From Stappia sp. MMSF_3263 (GTDB lineage Bacteria > Pseudomonadota > Alphaproteobacteria > Rhizobiales > Stappiaceae): DNA of 64,000 nt. Shown here one piece after another: positions 9,718-19,264 of this stretch. Made by a program: the position numbers and the translations under genes. Each line of letters opens with the position of its first letter. Position 1 is the first letter of the stretch. The notes beneath the pieces are model-generated. The model had not been told where the DNA came from. It saw nothing but the letters and a program-made list of their open reading frames with translations, and searched no databases. The stretch covers positions 1 to 64,000 of the forward strand of contig NZ_JASHIK010000007.1 of assembly GCF_030733745.1 (NCBI RefSeq). The letters are read 5' to 3'.

Positions 9718-9770
9718 GCGCTGCGCCCGATCTGTAGACGTCTGGAAGGCTTATGCTTCTTGTTCCGTTT

Positions 9771-9799
9771 AGTTTGTGAGCGCCCATCAGGCTTGTCAA
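9771..9799 (-). promoter_or_regulatory. candidate sigma-70 promoter of the GlxA-type regulator
   Basis: On the minus strand TTGACA (9799-9794) is followed after 17 bp by CAAACT (9776-9771). The surroundings are unusually AT-rich for this genome. The -35 is perfect, the -10 weak. It lies about 55 bp upstream of the start codon. Confidence 0.5.
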
Positions 9800-9968
9800 A
9801 TAAATTTGGCTTTGAATACATGTGAATGCAGCTTATGGCTGAAATCATGAAATAAACGGGGTGCGCTTCAACAAAATGTCATGGCCGCCGCCGTCGATGA
9901 GCGGTGAACGCATGCTCAATCCCTTGTCGGCAATGATGGGCCGTCGATGAAGGGGGCGGCGAGGGGGC

Positions 9969-10883
9969 TTGTCCGAACGAACCCATGCCGGCTTCGCTAT
10001 GCGGACGCCGTTCGAGCGACGCTATGTGAAGGACCTCGCCGCGAGCGCTCATCCGGACGCGGTCCGCGCCTTCAATGCCACACCGCCTGTCCGGCGCAAG
10101 TATTTCGCCGGCGCGCGCGGAATGTACAGGCCTGAGCACCACTATGTGGTGGCGCCGCCGCGCTGGGAGTGCACGGCGGAGGGAAAGGTCTGGCTCGGCG
10201 TGTTCGCCCACGAAATCGGACATGCCATCGACATGCACGGGCGAGGCGTGGCGAGGGCGCGCTCGATTGCGCTGGCGCCGGCGATCCGCCGCGACCGGGC
10301 CCGGCTTGGCGCGCGTATCGCCGCCGAACACCGGCTGCCGAAGCGCCAGAGGGGATGCGGGGGAGCCGGTGGATTGTGCCGCTTTCCCGCCGGGGCGCGT
10401 GCGGTTCTGCTGCGCACGCTGCCGCATGCCATGGCGGCGGCGACCTTCGCACGGACCTGGCACGACGGCGCGCCGCGCGAGGCGCTGCGGGACCTCGCCG
10501 AACGAATGACGCCAATTGAGGTTGCGGGGCAAGATCCGAGGCGCAGCCGGCAGGCCCGCGAGACCGCGCGGCTGATGGCCTATGCGCTGGCAACCGTCGG
10601 GGACTTTATCGGGGCCGTCTACGACCTTGAAGGCGGCGGGCGCTCGCGGGGCTATTACAACCGCTTTCCGGCCGTATCCGGGCCTTCCCTGACGGTCGGC
10701 CATACGGCGGAGGCCTTCGCCAACGCCTTTGTCTCGGACGTGCTGGAGGGGAGGGAACTGCTATCCTACCTGACGCGGACCGCCGCGCCGAGTACGCATG
10801 CGGCCTATCGAAACCTGCTTGCCGGCATCGGGCGTGCGGGGCCGGAGGGCGGGAAGCTCAGTCGAGATTCTTCATCCAGGTGA
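9969..10883 (+). CDS. putative stand-alone zincin metallopeptidase (MuF-toxin-like)
   Basis: Up to 304 aa, Arg/Ala-rich, with no signal peptide or membrane segment. A zinc-peptidase motif is clear: VFAHEIGHAIDMHG, with H81, E82 and H85 from the TTG start. A downstream stretch around residues 212-255 (DFIGAVYDLEGGG, then GYYN, then GHTAEAFANAFV, with E248) resembles the third-ligand region of zincin toxin domains found at the C terminus of MuF-type phage proteins and other polymorphic toxins. Those domains are normally fused to a delivery module; here the domain stands alone. The start is uncertain: TTG at 9969 or ATG at 9999. The 3' end overlaps the convergent PilZ gene by 26 bp. No immunity gene is recognised beside it. 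Family assignment is by motif only. Confidence 0.6.
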   Translation: MSERTHAGFAMRTPFERRYVKDLAASAHPDAVRAFNATPPVRRKYFAGARGMYRPEHHYVVAPPRWECTAEGKVWLGVFAHEIGHAIDMHGRGVARARSIALAPAIRRDRARLGARIAAEHRLPKRQRGCGGAGGLCRFPAGARAVLLRTLPHAMAAATFARTWHDGAPREALRDLAERMTPIEVAGQDPRRSRQARETARLMAYALATVGDFIGAVYDLEGGGRSRGYYNRFPAVSGPSLTVGHTAEAFANAFVSDVLEGRELLSYLTRTAAPSTHAAYRNLLAGIGRAGPEGGKLSRDSSSR

Positions 10884-11142
10884 TGGGCTCGGCGAATTCC
10901 ACGCCGATCTCGTTGTCCTTGCGCCAGATGATGGTGAGTTCGGCGCGAATGTTCTCGGGAAGGAAGACAAGCTCGACTGTGCCGTCTGTGACCAGCGGCG
11001 TCTCCAGCTTCAAGCGGGCACCCTTCGAGGACATGTTGAGGATGCGGCAGTCGATCCCGAATCCGCCCTTTCCGGCGAGTACGACGCGCCCCTGTTTCAG
11101 CGTTCTCACGCGGGCCTTCTTGCGAGAGTCGTCCATCAGCAA
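10858..11142 (-). CDS. PilZ-domain protein (probable c-di-GMP receptor)
   Basis: A 94-aa single-domain protein. The N-terminal RVRTLKQGRV supplies an RxxxR-like element and CRILNMSSKGARLKL the (D/N)xSxxG element, the two c-di-GMP-binding motifs of PilZ domains. The remaining strands (VELVFLP, AELTIIWRKDNEIGVEF) fit the beta barrel. The first arginine motif is somewhat loose, so binding should not be taken as proven. It could start at 11142 (MLMDD) or 11136 (MDDSR). It is convergent with, and slightly overlaps, the zincin gene and lies downstream of tRNA-Val on the same strand. Confidence 0.85.
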   Translation of the reverse strand: MLMDDSRKKARVRTLKQGRVVLAGKGGFGIDCRILNMSSKGARLKLETPLVTDGTVELVFLPENIRAELTIIWRKDNEIGVEFAEPITWMKNLD

Positions 11143-11365
11143 ATTCCTTGTGCCCCTGTGAAACGGGGCGAACGCAGGTGCGGCAGCGTGAGCGGTCCCA
11201 TTGTTTCACCGTCGCCTGCCGGGTCAATATGTTCCGTAGCGTTACGTTGTTGCGCCGTCATCTGCAAGCCGCAGGGCGCGCATGCGCTTCCTCGAAGCGA
11301 ATCCGGAGTGCGGACCTGCTCGAAGGCCGGCCGCAGCGGTTGGTTTTGTAGGGGAACCAAAGGAA

Positions 11366-11440
11366 TGGTGGGCGATACTGGGATTGAACCAGTGACCCCT
11401 CCCGTGTGAAGGGAGTGCTCTCCCGCTGAGCTAATCGCCC
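11366..11440 (-). tRNA. tRNA-Val (anticodon CAC), CCA end encoded
   Basis: The minus strand folds as a complete cloverleaf. The acceptor stem is GGGCGAT/ATCGCCC, the D-stem GCTC/GAGC, and the anticodon stem CTCCC/GGGAG with loop TTCACAC, giving anticodon CAC for the GTG codon. The T-stem is ACTGG/CCAGT with loop TTCAATC. The discriminator A and CCA are encoded (11369-11366). Length 75 nt. Confidence 0.97.
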
Positions 11441-11779
11441 TGGCCGTGTCGGCTGGTGGCGGAGGTCTATTATAGGTCGGGGGGATAGGCAATAGGCAAA
11501 TGACGTTTTCGAACAGGCACGGCAGGCAAGGCAGGCACCCGGCGTGGCCATCGGGCGCCAGCACGTCGTCGCGACGTATTCGGCCCCTGCAGGAGAGGCT
11601 CGCTCAAGCTTGCCGTCCCGGATACGCGCGCGACGATTGCGGTGCGTGGTGTATACACGCCTTTGGTTCGTGATGACGTAGAGTGAGTATTCAATTGTTT
11701 GGTTACGAATCAGGCGTAGATCTGCGGCAAATCTGTTCCGCGTGATGTCTTTTCGCGGTGATCTTACGGAGAGTTTCGT
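11441..11779. other. intergenic region between tRNA-Val and the Cache chemoreceptor
   Basis: About 340 bp without a supported gene. The left end holds the tRNA promoter. The right end is AT-rich and should hold the rightward chemoreceptor promoter; ACGGAGAG lies 8 bp before its ATG. Short reading frames here show no family resemblance. Confidence 0.5.
11469..11499 (-). promoter_or_regulatory. probable promoter of tRNA-Val
   Basis: A perfect TATAAT -10 box (11474-11469, minus strand) lies 28 bp upstream of the tRNA 5' end. Upstream are two direct copies of TTGCCTAT. The distal TTGCCT (11499-11494) is 19 bp from the -10, slightly wide for sigma-70. Confidence 0.6.
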
Positions 11780-13747
11780 ATGCCAATCAGCAAGATGTCA
11801 GTCGGCGGCAAGGGACTCATGACCCGCATCCTTGCCGCGGCGACGATGGTGATCGTGTTCGTGTTCGCGGGCTTCGCCTTCTACAACGATGTGGCGAAGC
11901 GTGCCGGCACGGCTGAAAAGGTCACTGAGAACATGACCACTCTCGGCAAGGCGATGGCGCGCAGCGTCGAGACCTGGCTGGGTGGTCGGGTTTTGCTCAC
12001 CGAAATGGCGGCACAGGGGCTCAAGGATCTGCCGAACAGGGAGGTTATGCCCGAGCGATTCAATCTTCCCACGCTCGTTACAACCTTCGATATGACCTAT
12101 TACGGCACCTCCGAAGGCGCGATGATCAGCTGGCCGTCGACGGAGATGCCCGAAGGCTACGATCCGCGCAAGCGGCCGTGGTACGAGGCGGCGGTGGCGG
12201 CGAAGGGGCCGACGGTCACCGAACCCTATCTCGATGCCACGTCCGGCGGACTGACGGTCACCGTGGCGGTGCCGCGCATGATCGGGGAAACTGTCGCCGG
12301 CGTGGTCGGCAGTGACTTCGCCATCGATACCGTGCGCCGCATGCTGGCGGAATCCGATCTCGGCCCGCTCGGCTATCTCTTCATCACAGACGCGTCCGGC
12401 AAGATCCTCATTCATCCGAAGGCGGAGATGATCTCCAGGACGCTGGCGGAGGTGTTCCCCGGCGAGACGATTTCCCTGTCCAGGGACCTGCAGCCGGCAC
12501 GCGACGCGGCGGGCTCCGACCGGCTCGTGCGCTTCGAGCCGATCCCGGGCCTGCCGGGCGTCGACTGGCATGTGGGCATGTCGCTCGACCGCGACGTGGC
12601 CTATGCCGAAGTGGCCGAATTCCGTCAGACGGTCCTGGTCGCGGTGCTGATCGCCATCGCCGTGATGTTGCTGACGCTTGGCACCGTGTTCCGCCGTCTG
12701 CTGGCGCTGCCGCTCAACAGCATCACCTCGGCGATGAGCCGGATCGCGGATGGCGACCTTGCCATCGAAGTGCCGGGCCTGGAGCGCCGCGACGAGATCG
12801 GTGCGATCGCCGCCGCCGTCGAGGTGTTCAAGGCCAACAGCATCGAGCGGGAGCGGCTTGAGCAGGCACAGCAGGCCGAACAGGCGGCCAAGCAGCGGCG
12901 TGTCGAGGCCGTCGACCGGATGATCGATCTGTTCGGCGCCGACGTCAGCTCGGCGCTGGAGACGGTGACCTCTGCCACGGCCGAGGTCGAAGGCACGGCG
13001 CGGCAACTTTCCGCCACCTCGCAGGATAGCGCGCAAAGCGCCACCGCGGCGGCCGCCGCGTCCGAGGAATCGGCCGTCAACGTGCGCTCCGTCGCGGCGG
13101 CGTCGGAGGAACTGACCTCCTCCATCGCCGAGATCGCCAACCGGGTGGAGACCTCCAACCGCATCGCCGGCCGTGCTTCCGATGCCGCGCAGCAGACCAA
13201 TGCGACGGTGCACAGCCTGGTCCAGACGACCGACAAGATCAGCCAGATCGTCAGCCTGATCAACGACATCGCCGCGCAGACCAACCTTCTGGCGCTGAAT
13301 GCGACGATCGAGGCGGCCCGCGCGGGCGAGGCTGGCAAGGGGTTTGCCGTCGTGGCCGCCGAAGTGAAGAGCCTGGCCAACCAGACGGCGTCGGCGACCG
13401 AGGAAATCGCGACGCAGATCCAGGCGATGCAGGCGGTGTCCAACCAGGCTGCAACAGCCATCGAGGGGATCGGCGAGGTCATCGGCGAGATGAACCTGAT
13501 CTCCTCGGAAATCGCCGCCGCCGTCGAGCAGCAATCCGGAGCGACCAACGAGATCGCCCGCAATGTGCACGAGGTGGCAAGCGGCACGCAGAACGTGTCG
13601 GAGACCTTGTCGCATGTTTCGCGCGGGGCCGCGGAAACCGGCGAGAGCGCGACGGTTCTGCTGACCGCGGCCACCTCGCTGGCGCGTCAGTCGGATACGC
13701 TGCGTGACCGCATCAAGGGGTTCTTGAGCGATATCCGGGCAGCCTGA
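11780..13747 (+). CDS. methyl-accepting chemotaxis protein with periplasmic Cache domain
   Basis: 655 aa. An N-terminal membrane helix (about 14-34) is followed by a periplasmic dCache-type sensor of about 240 residues (motifs [60 protein letters not shown]). A second membrane helix lies near 285-305, then a HAMP domain ([24 protein letters not shown]). The signalling domain carries the conserved hairpin tip [20 protein letters not shown] and [17 protein letters not shown]. No CheR/CheB-tethering pentapeptide is seen at the C terminus. No other chemotaxis genes are adjacent, so it is an orphan receptor feeding a core system elsewhere. The ligand is unknown; amino or organic acids are common for this Cache type. 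A terminator follows at 13778-13807. Confidence 0.95.
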   Translation: MPISKMSVGGKGLMTRILAAATMVIVFVFAGFAFYNDVAKRAGTAEKVTENMTTLGKAMARSVETWLGGRVLLTEMAAQGLKDLPNREVMPERFNLPTLVTTFDMTYYGTSEGAMISWPSTEMPEGYDPRKRPWYEAAVAAKGPTVTEPYLDATSGGLTVTVAVPRMIGETVAGVVGSDFAIDTVRRMLAESDLGPLGYLFITDASGKILIHPKAEMISRTLAEVFPGETISLSRDLQPARDAAGSDRLVRFEPIPGLPGVDWHVGMSLDRDVAYAEVAEFRQTVLVAVLIAIAVMLLTLGTVFRRLLALPLNSITSAMSRIADGDLAIEVPGLERRDEIGAIAAAVEVFKANSIERERLEQAQQAEQAAKQRRVEAVDRMIDLFGADVSSALETVTSATAEVEGTARQLSATSQDSAQSATAAAAASEESAVNVRSVAAASEELTSSIAEIANRVETSNRIAGRASDAAQQTNATVHSLVQTTDKISQIVSLINDIAAQTNLLALNATIEAARAGEAGKGFAVVAAEVKSLANQTASATEEIATQIQAMQAVSNQAATAIEGIGEVIGEMNLISSEIAAAVEQQSGATNEIARNVHEVASGTQNVSETLSHVSRGAAETGESATVLLTAATSLARQSDTLRDRIKGFLSDIRAA

Positions 13748-13777
13748 CCCGCCGCGGGCTCTGGCGGGAGAACATGC

Positions 13778-13807
13778 AAGGGGCGCGGGCGACCGCGCCC
13801 CTTTTGC
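13778..13807 (+). terminator. rho-independent terminator after the chemoreceptor
   Basis: GGGGCGCGG (13780-13788), a 4-nt loop, CCGCGCCCC (13793-13801) and a TTTT run directly after form a classic terminator for the chemoreceptor transcript. Confidence 0.88.
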
Positions 13808-13923
13808 TTTGTTGGGCGCGAATTTCGGCGCCGGACGTAACGTCCGTTTAAACTTGGGGTGTAAAGATTGTGGTGTCGACAACTATGCGTGTGTGACCCT
13901 GGTAACCGGATGGCGGAGCGAGG

Positions 13924-15060
13924 ATGCTGCGGGATGCGAAGGACGGGCCGACGTCCGGGGACTTGACGAGTTGCCATGCGGGCCGGGCGATGCAGCGCCA
14001 GGACCTGTCCGCGGTGGCGGACTTGTTCGCCAGGGTGTTTCGCGGCGGTGTTCGCGCGCCCGATGACGGGCTGGAAGCGTATCTGGAGACGTTGTGCTTC
14101 GGCAGCCCTCACTGGACACCGCAGACGGGAAGCCTCGTCTATGAGGCGCCACCGGGGGAAATCCATGCGGCGATCCTGTCCGTGCCGATGCGCTTCCGGG
14201 CGGATGGGGAGCCGATCGTCGGCCGGTTGTTGGGCAGCTTCATGGCGGATGGCAAAGAGGGCAAGCGGGGGGCTGCCTGGTTGTCCCGTCATTTCAGGGC
14301 CCGTAATCACGATCTCCTGTTCTCCGACACCGCCCGCGCGGTCAGCGCCGACCATTGGCGGGTGGCGGGCGGGCAGGTGCTGCCCATTCACAGCCTCGAC
14401 TGGACGCGCGTCTTCCGGCCGCTGGGAAGCATTGCCCTGCGGCTTGAGCGGGGGCGCAGCCGCACCGGACGGGCGCTGGCGTATCTTCCTTACGCTCTTC
14501 CCGACACGCTCCTGCGCAAGGCACGCCCTTCGTTGTGCGCGCAGATGCCCGCGGGATACGGTATCGAGGAAACCGACAGAGCGGGTTTTCTTGCGGCCGC
14601 AGGGTCAATGCTCCCGCGTTTCACGGTCCATCCGGACTGGGATGCGGCGGAACTCGACTGGCTTGGCGAACTTGTTGCCGGCAACAGGCACCTGGGCCCC
14701 TTGCACCTGAGGCTGGTGACGGGCGGCGATGCGAAGCCCGTGGCCGTCTATGCCTATTGCGGCAACGGCCGGGGAAAGGCGACGGTTCTCAACCTGCTGT
14801 GCCGCGAAAGACGGGAGGCGGACGCGGTATCGGCCCTGTATGCCGAACTCGATGCTGCCGGCTACGCGCTTGCCGGCGGCATGGTCCAGCGGTTCCTGAT
14901 GACGGCGCTGCAGCGCCATCGGCACGTTTCGTTCCGTCACCGCGGCTTCTTTTGCATCGCCAGCCGGCGCGATGCCGTCAATGAGGCGGCACGACAGGGG
15001 CAGTTCTATGCGGGCGGTTTCGCATCGGAGACATGGTCGCGGCTGCTTACGGATTTTTAG
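13924..15060 (+). CDS. GNAT-like acetyltransferase-fold protein of unknown function
   Basis: 378 aa, no signal peptide or membrane segment. The sequence starts with a GNAT-like segment (LSAVADLFARVFRGGVRAPDDGLEAYLETLCF, read in parts) and a possible acetyl-CoA-fold region with repeated strand-helix pattern. A second similar module follows from about residue 210 (GYGIEETDRAGFLAAAGSMLPRF, later VAVYAYCGNGRGKATVLNLL). I cannot name the substrate. The start at 13924 follows a GGAG-containing stretch; an internal ATG at 13990 is an alternative. It is convergent with gph, only 7 bp apart, and has its own upstream region after the chemoreceptor terminator. Confidence 0.7.
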   Translation: MLRDAKDGPTSGDLTSCHAGRAMQRQDLSAVADLFARVFRGGVRAPDDGLEAYLETLCFGSPHWTPQTGSLVYEAPPGEIHAAILSVPMRFRADGEPIVGRLLGSFMADGKEGKRGAAWLSRHFRARNHDLLFSDTARAVSADHWRVAGGQVLPIHSLDWTRVFRPLGSIALRLERGRSRTGRALAYLPYALPDTLLRKARPSLCAQMPAGYGIEETDRAGFLAAAGSMLPRFTVHPDWDAAELDWLGELVAGNRHLGPLHLRLVTGGDAKPVAVYAYCGNGRGKATVLNLLCRERREADAVSALYAELDAAGYALAGGMVQRFLMTALQRHRHVSFRHRGFFCIASRRDAVNEAARQGQFYAGGFASETWSRLLTDF

Positions 15061-15067
15061 CCTGCGG

Positions 15068-15742
15068 TCAGCGGCCTGCAAGACCGGCCAGCGCTTCTGC
15101 GAGCTGGTCGAAATGGTCGATGACGGCATCGGGGCCCAGTTCCGAGACCGGCGTGTCGGTGTAGCCAAAGGTGACGGCGACCACCGGCAGCCCGGCGGCG
15201 CGCGCCGCGTCGATGTCGGTTCGGCTGTCGCCGATCATCACCGATCCCGCAACACGGCCCCCGCTCTGCTCTATCGCCCCGAGAAGCGGCATTGCGTCGG
15301 GCTTCGGACGGGCAAAGGTGTCGGCGCCGACCACCGTGCGAAACCGGTCGATCAGGGCCAGTTCGCGAAGCAGTTCGCGGGCGACGACCTCGGTCTTGTT
15401 GGTGCACACGGCCATCTGCCAGCCGGCATCGCGCAAGGTGTCAAGCGCATCCACGGCGCCGGGGAAGGGGCGGCTCAAGGTGGCGATGTCGGCGCGGTAA
15501 TAGGCGATGAAGTCACGGTTGAGCCGCTCGATGGTCTCTGGCGACGGTTCGCTCACGCCGCTGTCTGCGAGCGCCCTGCGCAGCATTGCCCGTCCGCCCT
15601 GGCCGAAGAGATGGCCAAGGCGTTCCACGCTGATCTCGTCGTGGCCTTCGGCGCGCATCACAGCGTTGATCGCGGCGGCAAGATCGTGGCTCGTGTCGAC
15701 GAGGGTACCGTCGAGATCGAAGAGAAGAACCGGTGAAGACAT
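15068..15742 (-). CDS. gph: phosphoglycolate phosphatase
   Basis: 224 aa HAD-superfamily hydrolase that dephosphorylates 2-phosphoglycolate, formed by DNA repair or by Rubisco oxygenation. HAD motif I is LLFDLDGTLVDTS, motif II lies in MAVCTNKTEVV, motif III uses the Lys in FARPKPDA, and motif IV is SVMIGDSRTDIDAARAAG. The small helical cap follows motif I. The start at 15742 is chosen because GGAGCG precedes it and the HAD motif then begins at the normal position; the longer frame adds 22 unrelated residues. In related Rhizobiales gph often precedes rpiA; here a chemoreceptor-like gene lies between. Confidence 0.9.
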   Translation of the reverse strand: MSSPVLLFDLDGTLVDTSHDLAAAINAVMRAEGHDEISVERLGHLFGQGGRAMLRRALADSGVSEPSPETIERLNRDFIAYYRADIATLSRPFPGAVDALDTLRDAGWQMAVCTNKTEVVARELLRELALIDRFRTVVGADTFARPKPDAMPLLGAIEQSGGRVAGSVMIGDSRTDIDAARAAGLPVVAVTFGYTDTPVSELGPDAVIDHFDQLAEALAGLAGR

Positions 15743-15875
15743 CGGGGGCGCTCCGCAGGGGTCGGACAGCGCCTTATACAGGCGCTTGTCGTGCGGTGCG
15801 AGGGTCAAGACCGGCGCCGGGGAACCACGGCGTGGCCGGGCGGTATCCCCGCAGACTTCCGGCTATCCGGACGGT

Positions 15876-17645
15876 CTAAAGTTTGTAGGCCGTGCGGAAG
15901 GCGCCCCAGTGACGGTCGTTGATGACGATCGGGGCATCGACCTCGCGCATCCAGATGATTGTGCCGTTGCCCATGTCGCGCGGATAGGTCTGCACCAGGA
16001 AAGGGCGGGTGTTGCGGGCGGCGCTCAGACCGGCGCGGTCGTCGAAGATGCGCCTGTTGCGGCAGTTTGCGGCGTTCCAGGCCGGATCGCCCGCGCGCTG
16101 CGGTTTGGAATAGACGAGATTGTGCACCGGCAGGTAGCCGTTGCGGTCGACGGAGGCGCAGAACGCCATGCCGGTTCCGTCGGCGCGGCCGAGAATGTCT
16201 TCCTGGATCGGCGGCAAGATCCGGTCGAGCACCGCAAGTGCCCGGTTGGACACCTGGCGCGGGTCGGTGCCCTCGATCGGCTGGTAATCGGTGTCGAACA
16301 GGTCTTCCAGCGTCAGGTCGTTGCCCTGGAGTGCCGTTTCCATGGCCTCGATGACCCGCCGGGCACCGTCCTGCGCGCATTCGATGGACGGGTTGAGTTC
16401 GGCGCGCACCCGGGCGAGCACATCGACAAGCCGGCCGGTGAAAACCTCGCCAGGCTCCTCAAAGGCGCAGTGCATGCCGTTTTCGGAGACGGCGACGATC
16501 CGCAACGCCGTGCGCCCGAGACCGTCGATATCGGCCGTGGCCTGGCCGGTCGAGCCATTGGCGGCACCGTCCTGCGGCACCAGCAGCACGCCGCCGGCGG
16601 AGATGTCGCGCGTCTTGACCGGAACGCGGGCGCCGCCCTGAGTGACCGTACCGGTCATCTCGACCGGCAGGCGGTCGTCGTGGCGGCGGTCGCCGATGGT
16701 GGTCTGCCGGATCATCATGGTGAAGCGGTTGTTGAGGCTCGTTCCGAGCGCCAGCATCTGGCTGGAGGCGTTTCCGGCGGCCGTGCCGGCGCGCTCGGCG
16801 CTGTCGGTGGCGGCGGCGATGGTCGAAACCTTGTCGGTCACCGCGCGCACGAAATCCGCCGTCTGGCGCGCGGTCTCGCCCACCGACTTCGAGGTTTCCA
16901 TCTGCTGGCCGACGGCCTCCGCGACGGCGGAGAAACTGGGCAGGATCTCGCCGATAACGCCGATGATGCGGTCGACGGCGTGAATGCTGCCTTCGGCAGA
17001 CTGCTGCAGCCGGGCGATATTGGCGACAATCTCGTCGGTCGCCGTCTGGGTTTCCACCGAGAGTGCCTTGACCTCGTTGGCGACGACGGCGAACCCCCTG
17101 CCGGCTTCGCCGGCGCGCGCCGCCTCGATCGTCGCGTTCAGCGCCAGGAGGTTGGTCTGCTTGGCGACATCGGAGATCAGGCGGACCACGTTGGCGATGT
17201 CGTCGATCGCCGTCTTCAGTTCCTGTATGCCGGCATTGGCGGTGTCGGCCACCTGCCGGGCCTCCTCGGCAAGCTTGCCGGAGGTGCGGACCTGGGTGTC
17301 GATCTCGTTGCTGGCCGCCACCAGGCTTTCCACCGATTGCGACAGATGATGGGCGGTTTCGTCGGCATGCTGGGATTCGGAGCGCAGCGCTTCGGAATGT
17401 CCGCGAATGTCGGAGAGCAGCAGGAGCTGCTCGCCGACCCGCTCCCGCAGTTCCTCCGCGCCGGAGCCGATGCCGGCGGCGGCCGCGCGCAGGTCGGATT
17501 CGATCAGGTCGAGCGTCAGGGAGGTCTGATGGTCTCGCCCGAGCGAGGTCGTCTGCGCCTCCGTTGGCGCGCCGGTCTCCTCGATCTCTTCCAGAACATC
17601 AGTTATTTCAATAACTTTACGACGGGATGCCGGAAACAGGCGCAT
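15876..17645 (-). CDS. soluble chemoreceptor-like protein with PilZ domain
   Basis: About 589 aa, no membrane helix. Residues about 50-330 form a methyl-accepting chemotaxis signalling domain with the tip [20 protein letters not shown] and [15 protein letters not shown]. Residues about 345-430 form a PilZ domain: [11 protein letters not shown] (RxxxR) and [11 protein letters not shown] (DxSxxG), both c-di-GMP motifs apparently intact. The C-terminal 120 residues ([62 protein letters not shown]) form a small sensor module found on other alphaproteobacterial receptors, Cache-like by pattern. A c-di-GMP-gated cytoplasmic receptor is inferred. The start at 17645 (MRLFP) has GGAG 8 bp upstream; a longer frame begins at 17702. 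It is divergent from rpiA. Confidence 0.88.
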   Translation of the reverse strand: MRLFPASRRKVIEITDVLEEIEETGAPTEAQTTSLGRDHQTSLTLDLIESDLRAAAAGIGSGAEELRERVGEQLLLLSDIRGHSEALRSESQHADETAHHLSQSVESLVAASNEIDTQVRTSGKLAEEARQVADTANAGIQELKTAIDDIANVVRLISDVAKQTNLLALNATIEAARAGEAGRGFAVVANEVKALSVETQTATDEIVANIARLQQSAEGSIHAVDRIIGVIGEILPSFSAVAEAVGQQMETSKSVGETARQTADFVRAVTDKVSTIAAATDSAERAGTAAGNASSQMLALGTSLNNRFTMMIRQTTIGDRRHDDRLPVEMTGTVTQGGARVPVKTRDISAGGVLLVPQDGAANGSTGQATADIDGLGRTALRIVAVSENGMHCAFEEPGEVFTGRLVDVLARVRAELNPSIECAQDGARRVIEAMETALQGNDLTLEDLFDTDYQPIEGTDPRQVSNRALAVLDRILPPIQEDILGRADGTGMAFCASVDRNGYLPVHNLVYSKPQRAGDPAWNAANCRNRRIFDDRAGLSAARNTRPFLVQTYPRDMGNGTIIWMREVDAPIVINDRHWGAFRTAYKL

Positions 17646-17886
17646 ATTTTTTTCTCCGAGGACGTAACTTCCCCAAGGGACTCTGGCTTTTTCTTCATTC
17701 AAGGGTCGCAGATTTACTTGAACTGTTGGTTAACGATGTAATTGCGCAACCTTCGACTTTCGCCGCATGCGCGGGCAACCGCGCTGGCGCCGGTCGAGGG
17801 GTTCTTTGCCTTGCGCGGTTCCCATGCTAAACCCGCGCGACGCTGGCTGTGGTCGGCCCCGCAACCTCAAGGACAGACGGAACGGA

Positions 17887-18582
17887 ATGAGCGAAGACCT
17901 GAAGCGACTGGCCGCCGAAGCGGCGCTTGACGAGGTTCGTCACGGCATGCGTCTGGGCATCGGCACGGGATCGACTGCAGAACATTTCGTTCGCGCGCTG
18001 GCGGAGAAGGTGAGGGAGGGGCTCGAGGTCATCGGCGTACCGACATCGGAGCGCACCGCAGCTTTGTGCCAGGACCTGGACGTTCCGCTGACGACGCTCG
18101 AGGATTGCCCGGAGCTGGACCTGACCGTTGACGGCGCCGACGAACTCGACGCCAGGCTCTGCCTGATCAAGGGCGGCGGCGGCGCGCTTCTGCGTGAAAA
18201 GATCGTGGCATCGGCCTCCACTCGCATGATCGTGATCGCCGACGCGAGCAAGAAGGTGGAGGCGCTTGGAGCCTTTCCCCTGCCGGTGGAAGTGGTGCCG
18301 TTCGGCCTTGCCTCGACGCGCAACGCGATTGCCCGCGCGCTTTCCGGACTTGGTTACGAGGCGCCGATCTGGCTGCGTGGCGGAGATACGCCTTTCGTCA
18401 CAGATGGCGGACACCATATTCTCGACATCGACATGCGCCAGATCACCGATCCGGCGGCGCTGTCGCGCGCGTTGCTCGATATTCCGGGCGTCGTCGAGCA
18501 CGGACTTTTCATCGGCATCGCGGATGCCGCCTATCTCGCCGGAAAAACCGGGGTCGAGCGCCTCGTTCCGGTGACCGAATAA
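17887..18582 (+). CDS. rpiA: ribose-5-phosphate isomerase A
   Basis: 231 aa, the normal length. Interconverts ribose 5-phosphate and ribulose 5-phosphate in the non-oxidative pentose phosphate pathway. Diagnostic motifs are [15 protein letters not shown] (phosphate loop), [12 protein letters not shown] with the catalytic Asp, and [16 protein letters not shown] with the catalytic Lys/Glu region. The start at 17887 ([14 protein letters not shown]) matches family N termini; the frame is open 40 codons further upstream but that part is not family-like. It heads a rightward cluster with the DUF2059 gene and gor. Confidence 0.96.
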   Translation: MSEDLKRLAAEAALDEVRHGMRLGIGTGSTAEHFVRALAEKVREGLEVIGVPTSERTAALCQDLDVPLTTLEDCPELDLTVDGADELDARLCLIKGGGGALLREKIVASASTRMIVIADASKKVEALGAFPLPVEVVPFGLASTRNAIARALSGLGYEAPIWLRGGDTPFVTDGGHHILDIDMRQITDPAALSRALLDIPGVVEHGLFIGIADAAYLAGKTGVERLVPVTE

Positions 18583-18643
18583 CCTGACGGCGCCGCCCGG
18601 CCGCAATGGCCGGCTGCCCGATCACTTGCCCATGGAGTACCCG

Positions 18644-19189
18644 ATGTTTCGAAATAGCCGGAAGACCGCGACGATTGCCGCAACGGCCCTCGCGCTTGTC
18701 CTGTCGCTGGGCCAGCCGCTCACCGCGCAGGAAGGCTTCACCGACGAGCATATCGCGGCGGCGCGCGACGCGGTCTCTTCCGCCAACGCCATCCGTGCTT
18801 TCGACAACGTGCTGCCGTTGATGGCCGACCGGACACGTACGCTGTTCATCCAGAACAATCCGGCCAACACGGCGATGATCGACGAGGTCGTGAACGAGAC
18901 GGCCCTCGGGCTTGCCGAGCGCCGGCCGGAGCTGAACCGGGTCGTCTATGAAGTCTGGGCTCGGCGGTTCACCGTCGAGGAGCTCAAGGAACTGGCCGCG
19001 TTCTACAAGACGCCGTTGGGGCAGAAGTATTCCAAGGTCGAGCCGGAACTGCGCGCGCTGTCGATCGGGGCGGCCAAGCAGTGGGGCGACGTGATCTCGA
19101 CGGAGATGGTGACCCTGGTGCGTGAGGAGCTGACCAAGCGCCTCGCCGCACAGGAAAGCCAGGCGACGCCCGAGGCGCCGGCACAGTAA
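18644..19189 (+). CDS. DUF2059 periplasmic protein
   Basis: 181 aa. An N-terminal signal peptide (about 1-28, ending LTAQE) is followed by the DUF2059 region of about 60 residues (VWARRFTVEELKELAAFYKTPLGQKYSKVEPEL), which carries the family pattern F(T/S)xxELxxLxxFYxTPxGxK. The C-terminal tail is Gln/Pro-rich. The molecular role of the family is unknown. GGAG lies 7 bp before the ATG at 18644. In many Rhizobiales this gene sits between rpiA and gor, as here. Confidence 0.88.
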   Translation: MFRNSRKTATIAATALALVLSLGQPLTAQEGFTDEHIAAARDAVSSANAIRAFDNVLPLMADRTRTLFIQNNPANTAMIDEVVNETALGLAERRPELNRVVYEVWARRFTVEELKELAAFYKTPLGQKYSKVEPELRALSIGAAKQWGDVISTEMVTLVREELTKRLAAQESQATPEAPAQ

Positions 19190-19264
19190 GGGCATGCCCG
19201 GCCAGATGCCGGGCGGTCCTTTCGGCACGGACGGGTGCAGGGGCATGGAGCGCAAGGGCGAGGC

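Noticed and set aside
9879-10703. 274-aa minus-strand reading frame opposite the zincin gene
   Set aside because: Arg/Pro-rich with no domain pattern; the plus-strand frame has a recognisable zinc-peptidase motif, so this is a shadow of high-GC coding.
11340-11363. TTGGTT/AACCAA hairpin after tRNA-Val
   Set aside because: No T run follows on the tRNA strand; too weak to call a terminator.
11366-11440. tRNA-Val as an integration site for an island carrying the zincin
   Set aside because: No second copy of the tRNA 3' end and no integrase are seen in the window, so an island boundary is not supported.
11798-13882. 694-aa minus-strand open frame across the chemoreceptor gene
   Set aside because: A GC-skew shadow; the plus strand encodes a complete chemoreceptor with all expected domains.
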